DNA from: Rhizophagus clarus
Lineage: Eukaryota; Glomeromycota; Glomeromycetes; Glomerales; Glomeraceae
Direction: 5' to 3'
DNA: 64,000 nt
NCBI GenBank assembly: GCA_015698045.1
Contig: BLAL01000175.1
Location: forward strand, 434,001-498,000
The first letter of the stretch is position 1. Each line of letters begins with the position of its first letter. Shown piece by piece: positions 11,700 through 24,331 of the stretch. The translations under genes were made by a program, and so were the position numbers. The notes beneath the pieces are model-generated. The model did not search any database, was not told the DNA's origin, and was given only the letters and a program-made list of their open reading frames with translations.

Positions 11700-13310
11700 A
11701 ATGTCAAGTACTAATAATATAAAAAGGATTTGAAGAAAGCTTTTTACTGGTATCAGAAAGCGGCAGATAGTGGGCATGTACTGTAGGTGCGATGTTTAAT
11801 TTAATTTGACCCTTTGTTATGAAAATAGTGAGGCAACGAAAAGGACCTGGGAAAGCATTTTACTGGTATCAGAAAGGGTATGCAGATGCAACGTTTAATT
11901 GGCCCTCTGCTACTATAATGGGGAGGGGATGAAGAAGGATCTGGGAAAGGCATTTCACTGGTATCAGAAAGTGGCAGATAGTAATTATGCAGGGGCAATG
12001 TTTATTTTGGTCCTTTATTATAAAAATGGAAATGGTCAGAGAAGAACCTGGAAAAAGCCTTTTACTGGTATCAAAAAGCAGCAGAAAATAATAAAATTAG
12101 TTTTAAAGATGAATTTTGTAATAAATGCAAACAACCATATACTAATTATCAATGGTGCCAACAATATAATTCCAAACAATTTCAACAAGATCTTTAAATG
12201 CTAAAATAATTATGAAGATTTGAAATGGATACCGTATGATATATATATATGAATATTAATAATTATTGTGATAAAGGAGGATTTAGTGAAATCTATAAAG
12301 TTATTTGGTTAGTTGGTCCTATTAATAGTTGGAATTTTAATAAACAAGAATGGAATAGATGGAATTTTCAAACAGGTTATGACGTTGTTCTTCACTTAGT
12401 CATTCATCAAGCATTAATGATAAATTTTTGAACGAGGTATAGTATTTATATTTAGTAACTAATTTTTTTGCATTAGGATTAACTTTTTATAATTTATAAA
12501 CTAGTGGAAGCATCATTATAACTGTCAGAAAAATTCATTTCAAAATTTATTCAATTCTTTGGAATTACTCAAGATCCATACAATTTAAATTAGTATATTA
12601 TGATAATAAGTTATGCAAAAAAAGGAAATTTAAGAAAATGTTATCTAATGTAATTAAACTTAAATGGCAAGATAAATTACAATTATTAAAAAAAATTATA
12701 TTAGAATTTAAAGTAATTCATGAATCAAATTTAATTCATAGTGGTCTTCATGATGGTAATATTTTAATCTCAGATAATCATAATGAATTATTCATTATTG
12801 ACCTAGGACTATACAAACCTATAGATGGTTTATAAACTTCCGATAAAGAAAATGATGAAATTTATGGAGTCGTACCTTATATAGCACCTGAAGTATTAAG
12901 ACAAAAACTTTAATACTCCAGCAAGTGATATTTACAGTTTTCCAATAATAATGTGGGAATTTACATCAGGCATTCCTCCATTTAATGATAGAGCGCATGA
13001 TCATCTACTTATCTATGATATTTGTAAAAATGAATGTTCTGAAATTATAGAAAATACTCCAAGATGTTATGTAGATTTAATGAAAAGATGTTGGGCTTCC
13101 AATAGACCAATTATAGCTGAGCTTGAAAATGAAATATCTGAAACAAATAAGGATGGAGATCATAAATATCAAGTATCTGATATCAATGGTAAATTATATA
13201 ATGTCATGTTGGAATTTATAAAAGCAGAACAAACTAAATATTCCTATTATTATACAACCTCATTCACAAGCATGTTATATATACAAGTTGCAACATTACT
13301 AAAGTTTTAG
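11700..13310 (+). pseudogene. SLR / Cys-motif / kinase pseudogene
   Basis: 11725-12080 encodes decayed SLRs (DLKKAFYWYQKAADSGHV, then a frameshift, then DLGKAFHWYQKVADS). 12108-12200 follows with a cysteine motif, CNKC..TNYQWCQQYNSKQF. Kinase pieces come next: DKGGFSEIYKVIW (12275-12312), KLKWQDKLQLLKKIILEF, IHSGLHDGNILIS (catalytic loop with HSG for HRD), IIDLGL, VPYIAPEVL, and DIYSFPIIMWEFTSGIPPF to RCYVDLMKRCW. Frameshifts near 12640 and 12915 and stops at 12194 and 12834 break it. The kinase resembles the AMF class with an APE motif and a DGN loop, distinct from the kinase-SLR genes here. Domain order is SLR first and kinase last, the reverse of the intact genes, if this was one gene. It could also be two adjacent relics. 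Confidence 0.75.
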
Positions 13311-13708
13311 TTAAAGAAAACTCTGTATTTGGAATGTATAATTGAAGCTTAATTATTATTTATTATTTTTATTTATATAATTAACTATTATATTACAATA
13401 TTTACTATATAGATATTTTTATAAATTTTACAATAAAGAATAACTCCAGTATAAGGATGATATTATTTATATTCAGTTTATATTCTATTTTCAACTTTGT
13501 CTAGAAAATTCAAGTTTAAAATTTACACCAATTAAAATTAGTATTTTTTTTTTAATTGATATAATTATTAGTCCTGTTCATTTCAATTATACTCTGTGCT
13601 GACTTCTGACCCGATTTTAGTGTAATTAATTTTAACCAATTAAGAAATGGAATAAATTGAGTAGAATCAATCTGTTCTGTTTATATCTGACCAATCATGT
13701 TAAAGCAC
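13311..13708. other. Intergenic, no gene seen
   Basis: AT-rich spacer between the kinase pseudogene and the hairpin element; nothing recognisable. Confidence 0.45.
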
Positions 13709-13858
13709 ATTACAGAAACCTATTTTCCTTAATATGCAGTAACTGTATTGTAAATGAATTGTAATTATATAGTAACTACATAGTATAAAGGTAACTGTAT
13801 AGTGAAATTATAGTAAATTTATGGTTACTGCATATTAAGAAAATTAAGTTTCTGTAAT
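13709..13858. mobile_element. 150-bp hairpin element (MITE-like)
   Basis: Left arm ATTACAGAAACCTATTTTCC and the continuing TTAATATGCAGTAAC are inverted at the right end (GTTACTGCATATTAAG to TTTCTGTAAT). The arms pair over about 36 bases with few mismatches. The centre repeats TAGTAACTA/GTAACTGTATAGTG words. No clear target duplication was seen, so the superfamily is unassigned. Confidence 0.6.
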
Positions 13859-14298
13859 ACATGTATTGCATTTTCAAGTTTTGAAACACTGGGAACATTT
13901 TTAATCCATTATTCTGGTTGTTGTTCATGATGTTTGCATTATTAATATTAGTACAACTTCTACTATTTCTTCTCTAGTTATTAAATATAAATACGTATAT
14001 AATGATGACGTACCAATTTTATGAAGATTTTTTATTACTTAGACCAACCCTTGGCGTGAAGTTGACTTTCATGCTCGTTTATTAAATTACAACAACTTTG
14101 CAGAAATATGTCAAATTAAGACGAAGTCGTGACCAAGCCGTGACTTATTTGTGATCAGTCTGGGAAAGAGTTAATTAAGTGTTGGTAGCGTTTTTGTCTT
14201 AAGTTAGTTACGGCTTCGTCGTAGGTTTAGTTACTGGATATTAAGGCAATATTCACAGATCGTCAATAAATCGCAATATCGTCAATACTGGCTTATGT
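13859..14298. other. Intergenic, no gene seen
   Basis: No coding signal. It grades into ATAAATCG-containing repeats from about 14260. Confidence 0.4.
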
Positions 14299-14397
14299 AA
14301 TAAATCGTAGCGCCATCATAACTAATTATTTAATAAATCGTAGCGCCATCATAACTAATTATTTAATAAATCGTAGCGTTATCATAACTAATTATTT
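14299..14397. repeat. Tandem repeat, 33 bp x 3
   Basis: Three head-to-tail copies begin AATAAATCGTAGCG at 14299, 14332 and 14365; the third has one GCC-to-GTT change. Looser AATAAATCG and AATAAATTG words continue on both sides (14263, 14420, 14518). The tract may be the subterminal repeat region of the neighbouring transposon. Confidence 0.85.
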
Positions 14398-14670
14398 AAT
14401 AAATTGACAGAAACCTTTAATAAATCGTTAATAAATTGTGGAGTCTTCTTAATGACAACCTAACCATATTGTAGAGGCATATAAAATAAATCTTGATTAC
14501 GTTATAATGGCATTTATAATAAATCGTAAACATGTTACGACCACGTTTATAATAAATTGTAATAAAATATTATTCATATATAAACTTAGTATTAGATAAC
14601 TCGCTAATAACAATTAATTATAAAATGTAAAATCAATACTGTACATCCATATATAAAAAAAAATACATGA

Positions 14671-17600
14671 TTAGACATTTTTAAAGAAATAAAGATTTCG
14701 TATATACATTTCGTTTTTGAGATTGTGACCATCGATGCATTCATTCCCATTACAATAATGGACAAAATGCGTAATATCTAAACGGAACATGCTTATAGGG
14801 AAGATACGTCGTTGCCTAGTATTTGTAGACTGGAGCTTGAATAAGGGGCATCTCAGCACTGTTCGGTTGGTAATTTTGAATTTATCAGCAGAAACAAAAG
14901 CGAACTGTTGGTTGTTATATTGATGGCTAAAGATTGATTGAATAATTGCAAAAGTTTCGCACTCGTCGGTGACTATAGTGACAACTTCACCAATATGTAA
15001 GCGATGTAGAACATTAGTATCGTTTTCTTCTGCAAAAAAACATGCATATTCGTAGAATTTATATGAAGTTCCAAAAATTGCCAAATGATAACCCATATCC
15101 CAGTATGACATTGCCAATTCTATACGAAAATCAGCATTATTCAGCAAAATTTCTTTGCACTTTCTTCTTGATATGTGCTTCTTCAAGGTTATCTTTGTGA
15201 TACTTTCATCTGGCAAATGTACTATTTAAAAATACAAATTTAAATAAAATTCAAATTAATTAATTAATGTAAATCTTAAATCAAACCTTCGCTTATATCG
15301 TCATTAAAATCAAAAGACCTTTCGGCAATAAACCAACTATCCATCAGCTGATTTAAGTGATGTGGAAGGTTATTTAAGGAATTGTTCATAGAGGAAAGAC
15401 GAATATCAATACTTCAATCGAATAAATGGCACACCGCGAATAGTGTTGTATAGCGCTTTAGCAAATCCAAGTCCACATTTTTACGGTTTGTCCATGGCAC
15501 GATATTTTTGAAAATTTTGTACACCATCTCTTTCGTCCCTATGCCGGTATTCAATAAAGTTACATAGTTTTTAGCATGTTGTGCCAAATGTAGGTTGGCA
15601 TGTAAATTCGGCAGGTTTTCAAAATCTTTGAATGCCTGTATTTTATGAAGAACGAATAATAATCGCAAAATATGAATATAGTAAATTAATAATAAATGAA
15701 TTCAGTTGTTTTAGATGAATGGTAATGAACAATAAATAGAATACCTATGACAAAAGACTCCGTTCTTTATCCAAGTATTCACTTAATTTAGTATAATCTT
15801 TCTCAGTAAATGAATGCATAAATACCATCGACATCATTTTTGCCACCAATATCCAACACTTCAGCCAAAGGTTTATTGCCAAATCACTACGAAAGACATC
15901 TATCCGGCTTTAAAATTTATCAATTTCAGATTGTTTGAAATTCTGAGGATTCAAGATTCTATTGAGAATAAATGGCATTACTATAGCCAAACGTTAGCTA
16001 TCGGACATCATGAAACTTTCTATGTGAGAGATCAGATTTGGTAATTTTTGCTAGGATCTAGGATACTCAAATGCCTTCCAAGCTAAGATAAATGCCGATT
16101 TTCCTTCCGGAGAGAGTGCATCGATGGTAATCCTGAGGAACCTCAATGCTTTTCCAGCTGTAATATGGTAGACATCATGCGGCGATTGAAGGTGTCTTTC
16201 TCTTTTTAGTTTGTCAAGTATTGATGGCTGGATACATAAACCATATTCTGCAGCAATCTCCTTACGTCTTGTCATCATTGGTGCTGCAAAAATCTCTTCA
16301 AATTGCCGATCAGTAATATGATGATAACGGGAAATCAATGCCAAATCAATATTATCAGAAGTTCAGCAATCTTTTGTCATCCTTGCGGCAAATCGGCGTT
16401 ATATCTCCCAGACTTGCAATTATGATGCTCTTTGTCCCTTGTACATTCATAATTTTTCCATTTTCCAATGTCTTCATTTCTGCAACAAATGGTGCAATAA
16501 ATTCCTCAAAGCAACCACCAAATGGAACGAACCCAAGCACAAAATGGTTCTTGAGTTGTTTTCTTTTATCAAAAGGCAAGTTTCCGATTTGGATGTAGAC
16601 TCCGCCTAATGAATGGTAGACATTACGAAATATCCCAAAATCGTCATAATAAAGATCAATGTATAGTTTATATATTGGAAGACTAGTCTTTGGCTCTTCT
16701 AACGAAGCGAATTCAGAAGGATGACGATAGGAATATGCAACATTCTTTATCTTCCAGTGACCTCGATGTTTATAGAGAATTTTACGAATTACAACTGATA
16801 AATGGTCGTTAATAATATTTTCAGTATAGAGTATAGTAATTGTGACTCGCCTAATGATTGATTGCAGCTCAATATCTACTAACGCGTTATTCATATTTCG
16901 ATCAAGTAACCATATTTCGTTTGCACATCTTTCTTTACGACCGTTACTTTGTAAATTTCCTAGTAATTCAATGAATTTTGGCGTACGTTGAATTATCACC
17001 TTAAGTCTGTCATCTACTTCTACAATCGCCAAAATTCTGCTAATTCTATTTGATGATTTTCTATAAACTACGAAATCACTGCAGTTATATGACACTAAGA
17101 TATAAAAATAATTTGATGTTATAATTAATTACAACATCATAGACTATACAAATAAATTAATATACCTCTATTGATTTGAACAGATGCACATCCAAATCAT
17201 GGTGATTCTTTCCATATGTTTCCATGCCATAACTCTTGACTTCTTTTAACTTTTTGGCCTGGACCAAAATACATTTGGTTTAGTAGCGAAGGATTGTTAA
17301 GAGCCTGCCAAATAATGTCAGTTATAGACAAATAATACGCCTCTTTTGTATTTTTAGATGTAGATGGCGTTTTTTTATTGGAAATGTGAATACATCGTGA
17401 CTTAATAGGAAGCAAAGGCAATCTTTGTCAATACTTTCTAAAACGTTGAATATTTGTTACGATATCTTCACTTTTGAATTGAGGATGGTGAATTATATCA
17501 ACTAAATCATCATAGGCTTGAGTCGCTAGTAATCATAGAAAAATTTGTAATTTTGTTACAATAATATCTAAATAATATTGTACTATTTAACATACATATA

Positions 17601-18056
17601 TTATGTTTTTGAATCCAACAAAACATTAAAGCTTCTGTGAAGTTGCTGAAATATGGGGCAAATTCTCTACTAATGTGTGGCATTTGTTCATTTTTTAAGG
17701 ATTCATCAACGATTTTTTCATTTCTGTCAGCTTCTTCATCAGACTTTTCATTGGATTCTTTGCTAAAATAATCTTCGCCAAAATATTCATCACCAGATTC
17801 TTCAAATTCTTCATCAACCTCACTGGATACTTCATTAGAATATTCTCCATTCAGTTCTTCACTAATTTCTTCATCAGAATCTTCAGCAGATTCTTTACTG
17901 GATTCTTCGTCACTAGGAAGTTTGCTGGAATTCTCGCTGGATGGTTTTTCGTTAATGGTTTCTTCATTTTCAATACCATCGTATCCTTCATTATCAAGTT
18001 CCATGCCAATGGTATTGCTGTCTTCATGTGTGTATAGTTCGTTTATATGATAGGAC
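14671..18056 (-). pseudogene. DDE-type transposase pseudogene (Plavaka/Tnp2-like)
   Basis: A long minus-strand coding relic. An acidic Ser/Glu-rich N-terminus (18004-17640; frame open back to a possible acceptor at 18057) leads into FAPYFSNFTEALMFCWIQKH. An intron follows, then DLVDIIHHPQF, LNNPSLLNQMYFGPGQKV, a second intron, GGVYIQIGNLPFDKR, FVPFGGCFEEFIAPF, and LHLAQHAKNYVTLLNTG near 15590. The last block (15216-14671) is VHLPDESI to LYFFKNV. Fungal transposases of the Plavaka/CACTA-like group have this character; the exact family is from memory. Breaks: stops at 17428-17430, 17197-17199, 15994-15996, 15910-15912 and 15414-15416, plus a frameshift with deletion near 16375. It cannot encode an active enzyme. 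Confidence 0.75.
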
Positions 18057-18862
18057 TGTATATTAAAAGTATTATAACGATTTCTTATATAATTTTGACG
18101 ACAGTTAAAAGGTGTATAACGATTTCAGAACATTTTGGAAATTAAGAAATTCTAATTTATTTTTATCACTTTATATTTTTCCAGGAATAATTTTAGGAAA
18201 TAAATTTATATTTTACTCTATTACAATAAATATACTTTTTGTTTGCTATTGTCTTAAGTTTAATTTAAAAAAATAGCTTAAATTTAATACGCGTCTAAAA
18301 AAATAACTTAAATACACGTTTGATTAACAAAGCTTAATTTTGATATGCGTCTAAAAAATAGTTTATTTAATTAATTCAATACATCTAATTTATTAACCTT
18401 AATACACGTTTGATTTATAATAATTTAATACTTTTAAAAAAAATTAGCTTAAAAAAAAAGTTTAAATTTAATAATACATGTTTAATTTAGCTAATTTGGT
18501 ATTCAAAAAAAAGCTTAATGTAAGCCCACATAAAATAGCTTAAATTTAACACACGTCAAATATAATACAAGTATAAATATCTGTTAATCCAGCAACAGAT
18601 ATAAATAAAGTACAAAATAAAGGAATTTTATAACATTTAATCTTATAGAGTATGTGTCGACAGCAAACAAACCAAATTTACATCCATTTTACATAATTTT
18701 TTCATGATTCTCTATTCAAATATATTATGTAAAACGATTTAAATATTATATAATTTCTTTTCTTATAAACGAACTTAAGTTTTATTTTATATTATAAACT
18801 GATTTTTTATCAAAAATCCATGTAAGAACATACATTCTACCTTTTAACCATCTAAAAAAATT
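18005..18862. other. Intergenic between divergent pseudogenes
   Basis: Shared upstream region of the transposase relic and the plus-strand relic, so it could have held a bidirectional promoter. 18260-18560 contains a degenerate repeat of TTAAATTTAATAC(A/G)CGT and CTTAATACACGTTTGATT words, roughly 60-80 bp apart. Confidence 0.45.
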
Positions 18863-20409
18863 ATGCCACGAAAAAAAACAGTGATCCTACTATTGCACCA
18901 AAACGTGAAAGGAAGAAAGCAGAAGTCTCGCCTGAACCTGTGACAGATACATCTGAGTCAGTATCACGAAAGAACAACAGTAATGGTGCTATTGCACCAA
19001 AACGTGAAAGGAAGAAAGCAGAAATCTCACCTGAACCTGTAACAGATACATCTGAGTTAGTATTACGAAAAAACGGTGCTACTGCACCAAAACGTGGAAG
19101 AAAGAAAGCAGAAATCTCGCCTGAACCTGTGATGGATACTACAGAGTCGATAATTGATAAAATATTGGCGGAAGATGGTGATAACCAACAGTCCACAAGC
19201 ACAAGTACCAAACACAGCCGCAATATAAAAGAAACTGTCATTTCACGCAAGAAAAATAAAGGAACAGTTGCTTCATCATCTTTATATGACCTACTAGATG
19301 ATGATGATGATTTACAAGGTAATAATGTTATTTAATTCACGATTAACATTATTTATTTAATCATCATTAATTTTTTAGTCTCAAATCATGAATTTAATGG
19401 CATTAAAGATGATTTAAACGTTATTGAAATAGAATCGGTTCAATCTCCAATAGCAAGCAAGCCCACTATATTCAAAAGCTAGTACTCCAGAAAGTTTTAT
19501 ATCTTATCATCAAGATGCCTTATTAACTACGCTTTCAAGACCATCATCAGCTCCAGAATTAAGATCTAATAGTACTTCAACTGATTTTTTTCCTTCTCAT
19601 GAAGCAACTGCTACATCTTCAAACTCGGGGATTCTGAATACACAAAATAAAATGGTTCCATCGCCATTTAGCAAAATGATGACATACCAATTATGCACAT
19701 GGCTGTGTGCAAATCCAACTATTTTGCAACTGGCAAACAACATGCATATATCGATGCAAGTGCCAGTTGCAAATGGGGGGCAATTTGCACTATCACCTAT
19801 TTCCTCAAATTTATCAAATATGTCACAAAATCAGGAAGATAAAGTAAGTAATAAGTCTTTTCTGTTAAATGTTTCACAAGTTATTAATGAATTGCATAAT
19901 AGACGAAGGCTTATCGAGACTATTTGGATAAATTAAAATGTCTCTTCCTTCGTGTTTGACATCCTCCGAAAAGTGCAATTCAAGACCTAGTACGTCAAAT
20001 TTTCAATTATGACTTAAATTCAGCCGAAGGCATCGAATGTATAAAAGTAGCCAATAAGAACCTTGGTGATTCCTGTAACAAATTGATCAATGGTATTATG
20101 AAACTGAGCAAATTGTTCAAAGAACAAAGATCACGGTTAGCATACTGTAAACCATGTAGTAATTTTTTCTTTAGCTTTCTGGATTAATTTATTTTGCAAT
20201 TATAGAAATACAACAGGCCCTTTACAAAAGGATGAAATTGTCAAATTCATGGATGAATCTGTTACAATTCAAGTGTTAAGTCGCTGGCTAAATGCCATGA
20301 ATATGGGCGAATTAAAGGAACAACATTTATTACCACATTTACGCAAATTTGTCCAACACGCACTTGTAATTAACTATGAAGGAAGAAACGTGGAAGGAAA
20401 AAAACATTA
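18863..20409 (+). pseudogene. Unidentified gene relic with basic/acidic tandem repeat
   Basis: An N-terminus MPRKK is followed, after a 1-base slip in an A8 run, by three repeats of an APKRERKKAEISPEPV type unit (18890-19150) and a Ser/Asp-rich tail ending LDDDDDLQ at a GT donor (19319). Exon 2 opens at 19379. A frameshift near 19480 leads into ASTPESFISYHQDALLTT, a long Ser/Pro segment and LNVSQVINELHNRRRLIETI. Later pieces are QDLVRQIFNYDLNSAEGIE (near 19985) and, after an intron, GPLQKDEIVKFMDES to LLPHLRKFVQHALVINYEG ending 20409. The (K/R)RGRKK stretches suggest DNA or nuclear targeting. I do not recognise the family. Its head-to-head position suggests it might have belonged to the same mobile element as the transposase. 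Confidence 0.6.
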
Positions 20410-21005
20410 GATAAAATAACAAAATCTATTGCTGTACCATCGCAAAATGGGAAAAATTTCACTAATAATTTGCGATTTTAAAATGCTCAGTATGAGCGAA
20501 CATTTACTAATCGTTTAATCTTATTATTAATATATTTAATGATAATCTTATTGCTTATAATTTTCTATAATAACTTATAATTTATTCTTTTTGTATTTAC
20601 ATCTGCTGATAAATAATTTCACGAATTTTTAACACTTAAAAAAAACTATATCAATACTAAATGAAAAAAATCATGTTTTAATATCTTAAGCAATTAATCA
20701 ATTAATCGTCATATATTCACAGACGCGTCACACATCTGTCTTGAATTAATTTATTCCAGCTGATATTCGATATTATTTGCTATTATTTAAAGGTTATCAT
20801 TTCAGTTTGTTACTATTTCGAGACTAGTTTTCTTATTAATATTATTGAAAACTTAGCAAAAAATGTTGTCACAAGATCGACACGAAATTGAAAATACTTT
20901 ATGATGAACACGTGACTGCTAGGCTGCAAAACATAAGGTTTCTGTAAAGAAGTTTATTTATTTATTAATACTAAATCTTCAATAAATTTTTTCTTCGTTT
21001 TTTAA
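20410..21005. other. Intergenic, no gene seen
   Basis: AT-rich, no coding signal. Exons 1 and 2 expected for the kinase pseudogene that follows were not found here. Confidence 0.4.
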
Positions 21006-21149
21006 GTTGTAATAGAATATGCTTATAGAGCTACACTTTAAGAATATTTGAATGAGTGTTTTGACAAGCTTACTTCTTGCTTGGAGCAATAATTTAATCT
21101 GTCACTTCATTTATATGATGAAGGAATTATTCATTATACCCCAATACTT

Positions 21150-21875
21150 CCCTATAAAAAATAAATGTCTGGAAAATGTTATCAAAAATGTCTGGAAAAT
21201 GTCTGGAATAAATCTGATGTGTCCGGAAAATGTCCACTTTTTTGGTACATGTCTGACACACTTCTGATACTTAAAATTTTGACATATCCTAACTTTGTCC
21301 GGAAAATGTCCACTTTTTTGGTACATGTCTAATACACTTCTGATACTTAAAATTTTGACATATCCTAACTTTGTCCAGAATTCATCCAGTATTTGTTCAG
21401 TATAAAATTTTGGTCAAATTCCAGACAGTTAAACCTGGATAAATTCTAGACATAGTAAAAAAACCAGATAGACAAATTTTGGACATGAAAAAGTTCAGGA
21501 CAAATTCTGGATACTATTTCCAAAAAAGGATAAATTAATTTTGTAAAAAAATGCAAAAAGCACAAAACTGACATTTAAAATCTTTTCTGTCGTACTAATT
21601 AAAATTGCAGAGCAGGCAAAAATACTATATATCTATAATATAAAAATTCTGGGTTAAGGAATAATGATGATCATCTATTCATTGATTGTCATTTGTGGCA
21701 AAATTTTACAAAAATACATTTCTGGACAATTTCAGGACAAATTCCTAATATCCTGAAAATGCAGTGTTTTTGGAACAGTTTCCAGACACACAGTGTACAG
21801 AATTTCCAGACAATTATTTAGACAATTATTCTGGACATTTTCTATACATTATCCGGACACATATTTTTTATAGGG
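21150..21875. mobile_element. TCCGGA-type inverted-repeat element, 726 bp
   Basis: Left end CCCTATAAAAAATAAATGTC and right end, read inverted, CCCTATAAAAAATATGTGTC agree well for about 40 bases. The interior has many TCTGGA, TCCGGA and AAAATGTCC words in both orientations, plus a 20-bp-class duplication (CCACTTTTTTGGTACATGTC at 21234 and 21310). CTT on both flanks is a candidate 3-bp target duplication. No transposase is encoded, so it is non-autonomous. It interrupts a kinase pseudogene. Confidence 0.75.
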
Positions 21876-22395
21876 CTTGTATTTTACCATCTTATAAATT
21901 GTCATTCCTATAAGAATCGTAATTAATAATTATCTAAATTTGTGTCAAAAGTAAATATTGGATTATCAAAATGTAACCAAACTAACAGATTTTGAATTAT
22001 CGAAGAGAATCGAAGAATCTTACAACCTTCAATCTTTGGAATTAATTGGAATAATACCTTATATTGATCCAAAATGTTTGTGGCATTTGAATACTTTATG
22101 GGAAATGTATGGGCTAATTTTACTTACCTTCGATTATAGCACTTGAATCAAAATGTGATATGGTACTAAACCACTTTAATTTTTTGCACACAATAGTCTA
22201 CGACAGTATCTTTTTTTTTTATGAAAACTATAATATATCAGTTGTTTATTTTATTCATTATAAGTTTTTATGTTTTATTAAAAATTGCTTATGGTAGTTA
22301 TGAAAAAATAATTATATCATATAATGTAAATTTTTATTGTAAAACAATACACATTTTATTCACCTTCCCAACCCTTTACTTGATAAATAACAGTT

Positions 22396-24260
22396 GTTTT
22401 ATTTAGTATTCCGCACAAATCAAATTAGACCAAATCAAGTTAGATTTAAAATTTGATTTGATCAAATTAAATCTGAAAAGTTTGAATTCGGATTTGAATC
22501 AAACCATTCAAATCTGATTTGAAATTCGATTCAAATTTGATTTGATTTGATTTAAATTTGATTCGATTCAAATCAAATTCAAATTCAAATCAAATCAAAT
22601 TCATTCAAATAGATTTGTGATTTGGTTTGATTTGTTGAATTTTAAATAAAAAAATGCGTTTTGCAACGCAATACTAATAAAAAAAATATTGCGAAATGTT
22701 TTTTTTATTTAAATAAAAAATGCATTTTGCAACGCATTATTAATAAAAAAATGTTGCGAAATATATTTCTTTAGTGTGTTTAAGGAGGGTTGGACATCAT
22801 GTAATCGCAGTAACTACCAATAATATTTACAGTAATTACAGGACCCTGAATAATACTAATATCAGATATAACTCACATACGGGTTTGCGTAGAGTTTATA
22901 TGAAATTACTTTTTAAACCTACAAATTGAGTTTGCGTAGATTGGTCAATTTGGGAGTAACTCACATATTATGTTTGCATAGAGTTTATAATAGATATACG
23001 TGGATTTATTTTTAAAAAATACTAATTTCGGTAAATTAAATTACTCGGTATTTACCAAAATTTATTTTATTTTATTTATTTTTTCACTTTTTTTTGGTAT
23101 TTTATACCAAATATATTTATTTTTATTATTCTTTTTCAGTTTTTAATACCCTAATTCCAAAAGTCTGATCATGTTTTTTGCCCGGCAACACTACAAAAAA
23201 TAAAAAAAAATAATTAATTAGTTAAAAAAAATACCGAAAAACACTTCCCCCACCCTCCCTTACCTTAATTCCAAAAGTCCGGTCATGCTTTTTGTCTGGC
23301 AACATTACAAAAAAATAAAAAAAAGGTTAATATTTAATTAATTAAAGAAAAACAATGAAACACCTCCCCCAACCCCTCCCTTACCTTAATTCCAAAAGTC
23401 CGGTCATGTATTTTGTCTGGCAACACTACAAAAAAATAAAAAAAAAAATAATTAATTAAATAGTTGAAAAAAAACACTGAAAAACACTTCCCCATCCTCC
23501 CTTACCTTAATTCCAAAAGTCCGGTCATGCTTTTCGTCCGGCAACACTATAAAAAGTAAAAAAAAGTTAATACTTAATTAATTAAAAAAAAATAACGAAA
23601 CACCTCCCCCAACCCCTCTCTTACCTTAATTCCAAAAGTCCGGTCATGCCTTTTGTCCGGCAACACTACAAAAAATAAAAATAAAAATAATTAATTAATT
23701 AGTTAAAAAAAACACCGAAAAACACTTCCCACCCTCCCTTACCTTAATTCCAAAAGTCCGGTCATGCTTTTCGTCTGGCAACACTACAAAAATAAACTGA
23801 TAAATGATTAAAAAAAAGATCGGATATTTGGATTATCTGATTAGATTGGCAAGTCACATTACCCTGCCTTTATATCGAATAATTCGTTATAGCATTAACG
23901 AATTTTTTAAAATTTTTTTTTAACTAAGATGTAAGTTTGCGTAGCGTTACTATGAAAAAAAGTTGCATAAAGTTAATAGTAAACGCATGCAGGTCATGTA
24001 TATTTAATTCGATTTAATTTGGATTTGATTTGGATTTGTCAGATTTGATTCGAATTTGATTGAATTAGTTTAAGCTAATTTGAATTTGATTTGAAATCGA
24101 ATCAAATCTTTTTTTTTAATTTGGATTTGAACTCAAATCTTGTTTTGAAGTTTGGATTCGATTTGCAAATCAAAATTATCAAATCAAATCAAATCAAAAT
24201 TCAAATCAAATCTGAATTGATTTGATTTGACCAAATCGTTTGCAGAACACTAGTTTTATT
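22396..24260. mobile_element. hAT-like non-autonomous element with 8-bp target duplication
   Basis: The element itself is 22404-24252. It starts TAGTATTCCGCA and its other end reads inverted as TAGTGTTCTGCA. The 8 bases GTTTTATT flank it exactly on both sides (22396-22403 and 24253-24260). An 8-bp duplication and such short termini are hallmarks of hAT transposons. Both subterminal zones (22415-22640 and 24005-24240) consist of inverted ATTTGATTTGA words. The centre is a tandem array (23150-23800). No transposase frame is visible. Confidence 0.85.
23150..23800. repeat. Tandem array of about 120 bp x 6 with alternating unit types
   Basis: The word TTCCAAAAGTC recurs near 23155, 23269, 23389, 23508, 23628 and 23746. 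Each unit continues (T/C)GGTCATG..TTTGTC(C/T)GGCAACA, then an A/T spacer and a C-rich block. The C-rich block alternates between CACTTCCCCCACCC and CACCTCCCCCAACCCC types, so the array is really built from dimers of about 240 bp. Confidence 0.85.
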
Positions 24261-24331
24261 GCATTATCTTGTATTTAAATAAAAAGTCTTATTTTTGAAA
24301 GGGTATATAAAGAACTATTGAAATAAATATA

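Noticed and set aside
18861..19250. Minus-strand 129-codon frame with repeated SVTGSGEISAF
   Set aside because: Antisense of the plus-strand repeat coding APKRERKKAEISPEPV, which fits the surrounding exons much better.
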